Below, in pieces: positions 62,288 through 64,000 of a stretch of DNA of 64,000 nt (positions are counted from its first letter, which is position 1; each line of letters starts with the position of its first letter). The stretch lies in contig JBBTCO010000004.1 of NCBI GenBank assembly GCA_038043185.1, positions 23,184-87,183 on the forward strand. Direction: 5' to 3'. Source of the DNA: UBA5009 sp038043185. GTDB lineage: Bacteria; Bdellovibrionota; Bdellovibrionia; Bdellovibrionales; Bdellovibrionaceae. Both the position numbers and the translations under genes were made by a program. The notes under the pieces were generated by a model. The model did not search any database. It was not told the DNA's origin and saw only the letters and a program-made list of their open reading frames with translations.

Positions 62288-63664
62288 ATGGAAGTTCTTA
62301 ATTTTATTAATGGCGAATTCGTTAAAACGAAATCCTTGCAGATGAGTGAAAAGTTTGACCCTTTCACAGGAAAATCCATGGGATCCGCAGGGACGTCGGA
62401 TGTAATGGATTTAGTGCAAGCGATTCAAGGCGCTAAAGCGGTTTTAGCTGATTTAGAAAAAATGACTTATGAAAAACGAGCTGAAAAGCTAAAAATTGGA
62501 TCCGAAGTGGTTTTTCGCAATGCTGCGCTATGGGCGGCAGAGGAAGCTCGTTTTCAAGGTCTACCGCAAAGTTTTGTCGAAACTAACATCATTATACCCG
62601 CTGCCGAATTATTAAAAAAAATATCCAATGATCTTTTGCATGCGACAAGCGAAACCCGCCCGGTGGGTCTTGTTGCGGTATCGGTCCCCTGGGGTGCAAG
62701 TTTCCTTTTGGCTATTGAAAGAATAGCACCTGCTTTGGCCGCGGGAAATGCGGTTATTTTGCATTTATCCACGGACTCTTTTTGTACATTAAAGATGGTG
62801 TCAGAGTTGGTGAAGCAAGCGGAATGGCCCAAGGGTAGCTTGCAAATTATTTTGGGTCCGCGAAAAGAAATTGTTCCTTTGCTAGCGGGACATCCTGGCA
62901 TTGCCGCTTTCAGTTATGTTGGCCACGAAAAACATCGTGATAAAATAATTCAGATGGCATCCTCTTCAGGCAAACGGATCCAAATGAGTTTGAGTGCTAA
63001 AAACAGTTTGATTTTCCTTGAAGAGCCGCCATCGGCTGAAGACTTATTAGAGAAATTAAGACCTTGTTTAGTCGGCATGGGACAAAACGCTTGGAATACT
63101 CATCGAATTTTCATTTTGGAATCTTTTCGTCCTTCTTTTTTAGAAAAACTTAAACTGGCGCTTTCTGATTTGAAACCTGCTGTGGATCAAACTTCACCCG
63201 AGTTAAGTCTTTGGCCCTTGATTGACCCGCTTAGAATCGAAAGTTTGCAAAAATTACGAACGCAAATACCCACCGACGAAGGTAAAGTTTTTTGGGGCGG
63301 AGAAAGCTTTGTTCAGAACGGGGGTTATTTTGTTCAGCCACTTTTTTCTATCGATTTATCGAATTGTTCGACCTGGCAGCAAGAGGATTTGCGTCTGCCT
63401 TACTTTATTGTAACGAGCGTGAAATACAGTCACGAGATCGCGAAATGGAATAATACGGGAAGCTTTGGTCATAGCGCAGTGATTTGGGGACCAGAGGATA
63501 AGGCGCGCTCATTGGGACAAAAACTTCAAGTGGGTCAAGTAATGTTGAATAAATGGAAGATCAGCATGGCTCATGACTTTGTTCCGCAAAAACTTTCGCG
63601 CGAAGGAATCCCTGATTATCGATGGGATGGTCATTTTTTTACAGAATCTTGTAGCGTCATTTGA
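62288..63664 (+). CDS. Aldehyde dehydrogenase-fold protein lacking the catalytic cysteine
   Basis: The 458-residue protein has the ALDH layout: VAVSVPWGASFLLAIERIAPALAAGNAVILH (nucleotide site, usually PWNFP), GKRIQMSLSAKNSLIF where enzymes have (L/E)LGGK.P, and GMGQNAWNTHR where enzymes have GQ.C. The catalytic cysteine is replaced by A268 and the general-base glutamate by about S234. It is therefore probably not a dehydrogenase. The C-terminal half is more divergent. Intact reading frame and a normal length suggest it is kept for another role. Confidence 0.8.
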   Translation: MEVLNFINGEFVKTKSLQMSEKFDPFTGKSMGSAGTSDVMDLVQAIQGAKAVLADLEKMTYEKRAEKLKIGSEVVFRNAALWAAEEARFQGLPQSFVETNIIIPAAELLKKISNDLLHATSETRPVGLVAVSVPWGASFLLAIERIAPALAAGNAVILHLSTDSFCTLKMVSELVKQAEWPKGSLQIILGPRKEIVPLLAGHPGIAAFSYVGHEKHRDKIIQMASSSGKRIQMSLSAKNSLIFLEEPPSAEDLLEKLRPCLVGMGQNAWNTHRIFILESFRPSFLEKLKLALSDLKPAVDQTSPELSLWPLIDPLRIESLQKLRTQIPTDEGKVFWGGESFVQNGGYFVQPLFSIDLSNCSTWQQEDLRLPYFIVTSVKYSHEIAKWNNTGSFGHSAVIWGPEDKARSLGQKLQVGQVMLNKWKISMAHDFVPQKLSREGIPDYRWDGHFFTESCSVI

Positions 63665-63691
63665 CTGGACCTGTAGGAATTTTGTCGCTTT

Positions 63692-63910
63692 TCAATGGAG
63701 CGAAAAAATTTTGGCGCGGGTTCTCATCTCGCATTGGCCACAATAAGCTTCTTCTTTGATCTGTCCTTCATCCGAACGATGATGCTTAAGTTCCAGCTCG
63801 GTGGCGCAAAGTACGCAATTGTTTTGAGAATTTATAAACTCGCGATGTTTTGGATGGTCAATCTTTTCAAAATATTTGAGTTGAGCTTGTTGAATCGGAG
63901 AGTTTTGCAT
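63692..63910 (-). CDS. Small zinc-ribbon-like protein
   Basis: From the ATG at 63910 (GAGG 9 nt before) the product is 72 residues with two Cys pairs, CVLC and CGQC, about 25 residues apart, separated by a His-rich LKHHRSDEG stretch. This is typical of a zinc ribbon. Function unknown. An in-frame start further upstream (63943) lacks a ribosome-binding site. After 63910 no gene is seen up to 64000. Confidence 0.65.
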   Translation of the reverse strand: MQNSPIQQAQLKYFEKIDHPKHREFINSQNNCVLCATELELKHHRSDEGQIKEEAYCGQCEMRTRAKIFSLH

Positions 63911-64000
63911 GGATTGACCTCGTTGTATGAGGTATCGATGCAAGATTGATTCCCTGGACTTTGGTTTTATTTTTTCTCCCCCACTGAAAAACGAGTTCGG

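Noticed and set aside
1..64000. tRNA, rRNA, CRISPR arrays, prophage or intact insertion sequences
   Set aside because: No cloverleaf motifs, direct-repeat arrays, transposases or integrases were recognised.

Overview
The window looks like a chromosomal segment of a Bdellovibrio-type predatory or near-predatory bacterium (Bdellovibrionota). The grounds are inference from gene content: a TIGR02147-type regulator divergent from a secreted protein, a C-terminal CFI-box protein, many signal-peptide and beta-barrel proteins, several FHA proteins, ExbB/ExbD, an flgFGAHI-flgJ-flgMNKL-csrA-fliW cluster, a menaquinone pathway, and a moderately AT-rich composition. Almost all of it is dense housekeeping sequence. 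I see no rRNA, tRNA, CRISPR array, prophage or intact IS element.

Layout. 1-2123: a truncated MFS transporter divergent from an outer-membrane-like protein. 2124-2581: two giant palindromes between convergent genes, the strangest part of the window. 2582-5332: a leftward group divIVA-like, proC, yggS, maf. 5361-11914: one rightward operon of TadC-like protein, DUF192 protein, three membrane-anchored FHA proteins and a PP2C-like protein. 11917-15466: a degenerate sulfatase-fold lipoprotein divergent from exbB-exbD and a third periplasmic gene. 15528-22667: lipid kinase-like protein, pssA, asd, two envelope proteins, GST-like, truA, rplM, rpsI. 22821-26583: a small secreted protein, alaS, recX (leftward). 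26771-30089: an orphan mobile-mystery-A-like regulator, DUF4442, pgpA, pncC, recA. 30199-34803: a perfect hairpin, two secreted proteins, lysC and a MltD-like transglycosylase (the last two leftward).

35020-44787 is an almost uninterrupted flagellar cluster: distal rod, P- and L-rings, rod-binding protein, FlgM, FlgN, hook-filament junction proteins, then CsrA and its antagonist FliW. Between flgI and flgJ lies a stretch of about 195 nt with no convincing protein. It carries several GGA motifs in hairpin loops and ends in a T run, like a CsrA-binding RNA of the CsrB/RsmZ kind. Its two best hairpin sequences, CCCATGGATGGG and GTGCAGGATGCAC, recur exactly in the 46-nt loops of the two giant palindromes near 2.2-2.5 kb. 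This is the best candidate here for an undescribed system. A sigma-28-like promoter stands in front of csrA.

45006-48681: a TIGR02147-type regulator and its divergent secreted neighbour, a decayed antitoxin/Doc toxin pair, rmuC. 48869-53121: menB, menA, menC, menE and a [2Fe-2S] thioredoxin-like protein. 53262-58609: a lipoprotein, a YkgJ-type cysteine-cluster protein, polyprenyl diphosphate synthase, a UbiA-like protein, rsmJ and a membrane protein. 58654-63910: a SpoIIE-type phosphatase, citrate synthase, a HIT protein, an outer-membrane-like protein, an aldehyde-dehydrogenase-fold protein without its catalytic cysteine, and a small zinc-ribbon-like protein.

Together the genes serve envelope lipid synthesis (pssA, pgpA), respiratory quinone synthesis (menBACE and prenyl genes), the aspartate pathway (asd, lysC), flagellar morphogenesis with post-transcriptional control by CsrA/FliW, DNA repair (recA, recX, rmuC) and phospho-signalling (FHA/PP2C-like). 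All functional calls come from reading motifs; no database search was run.
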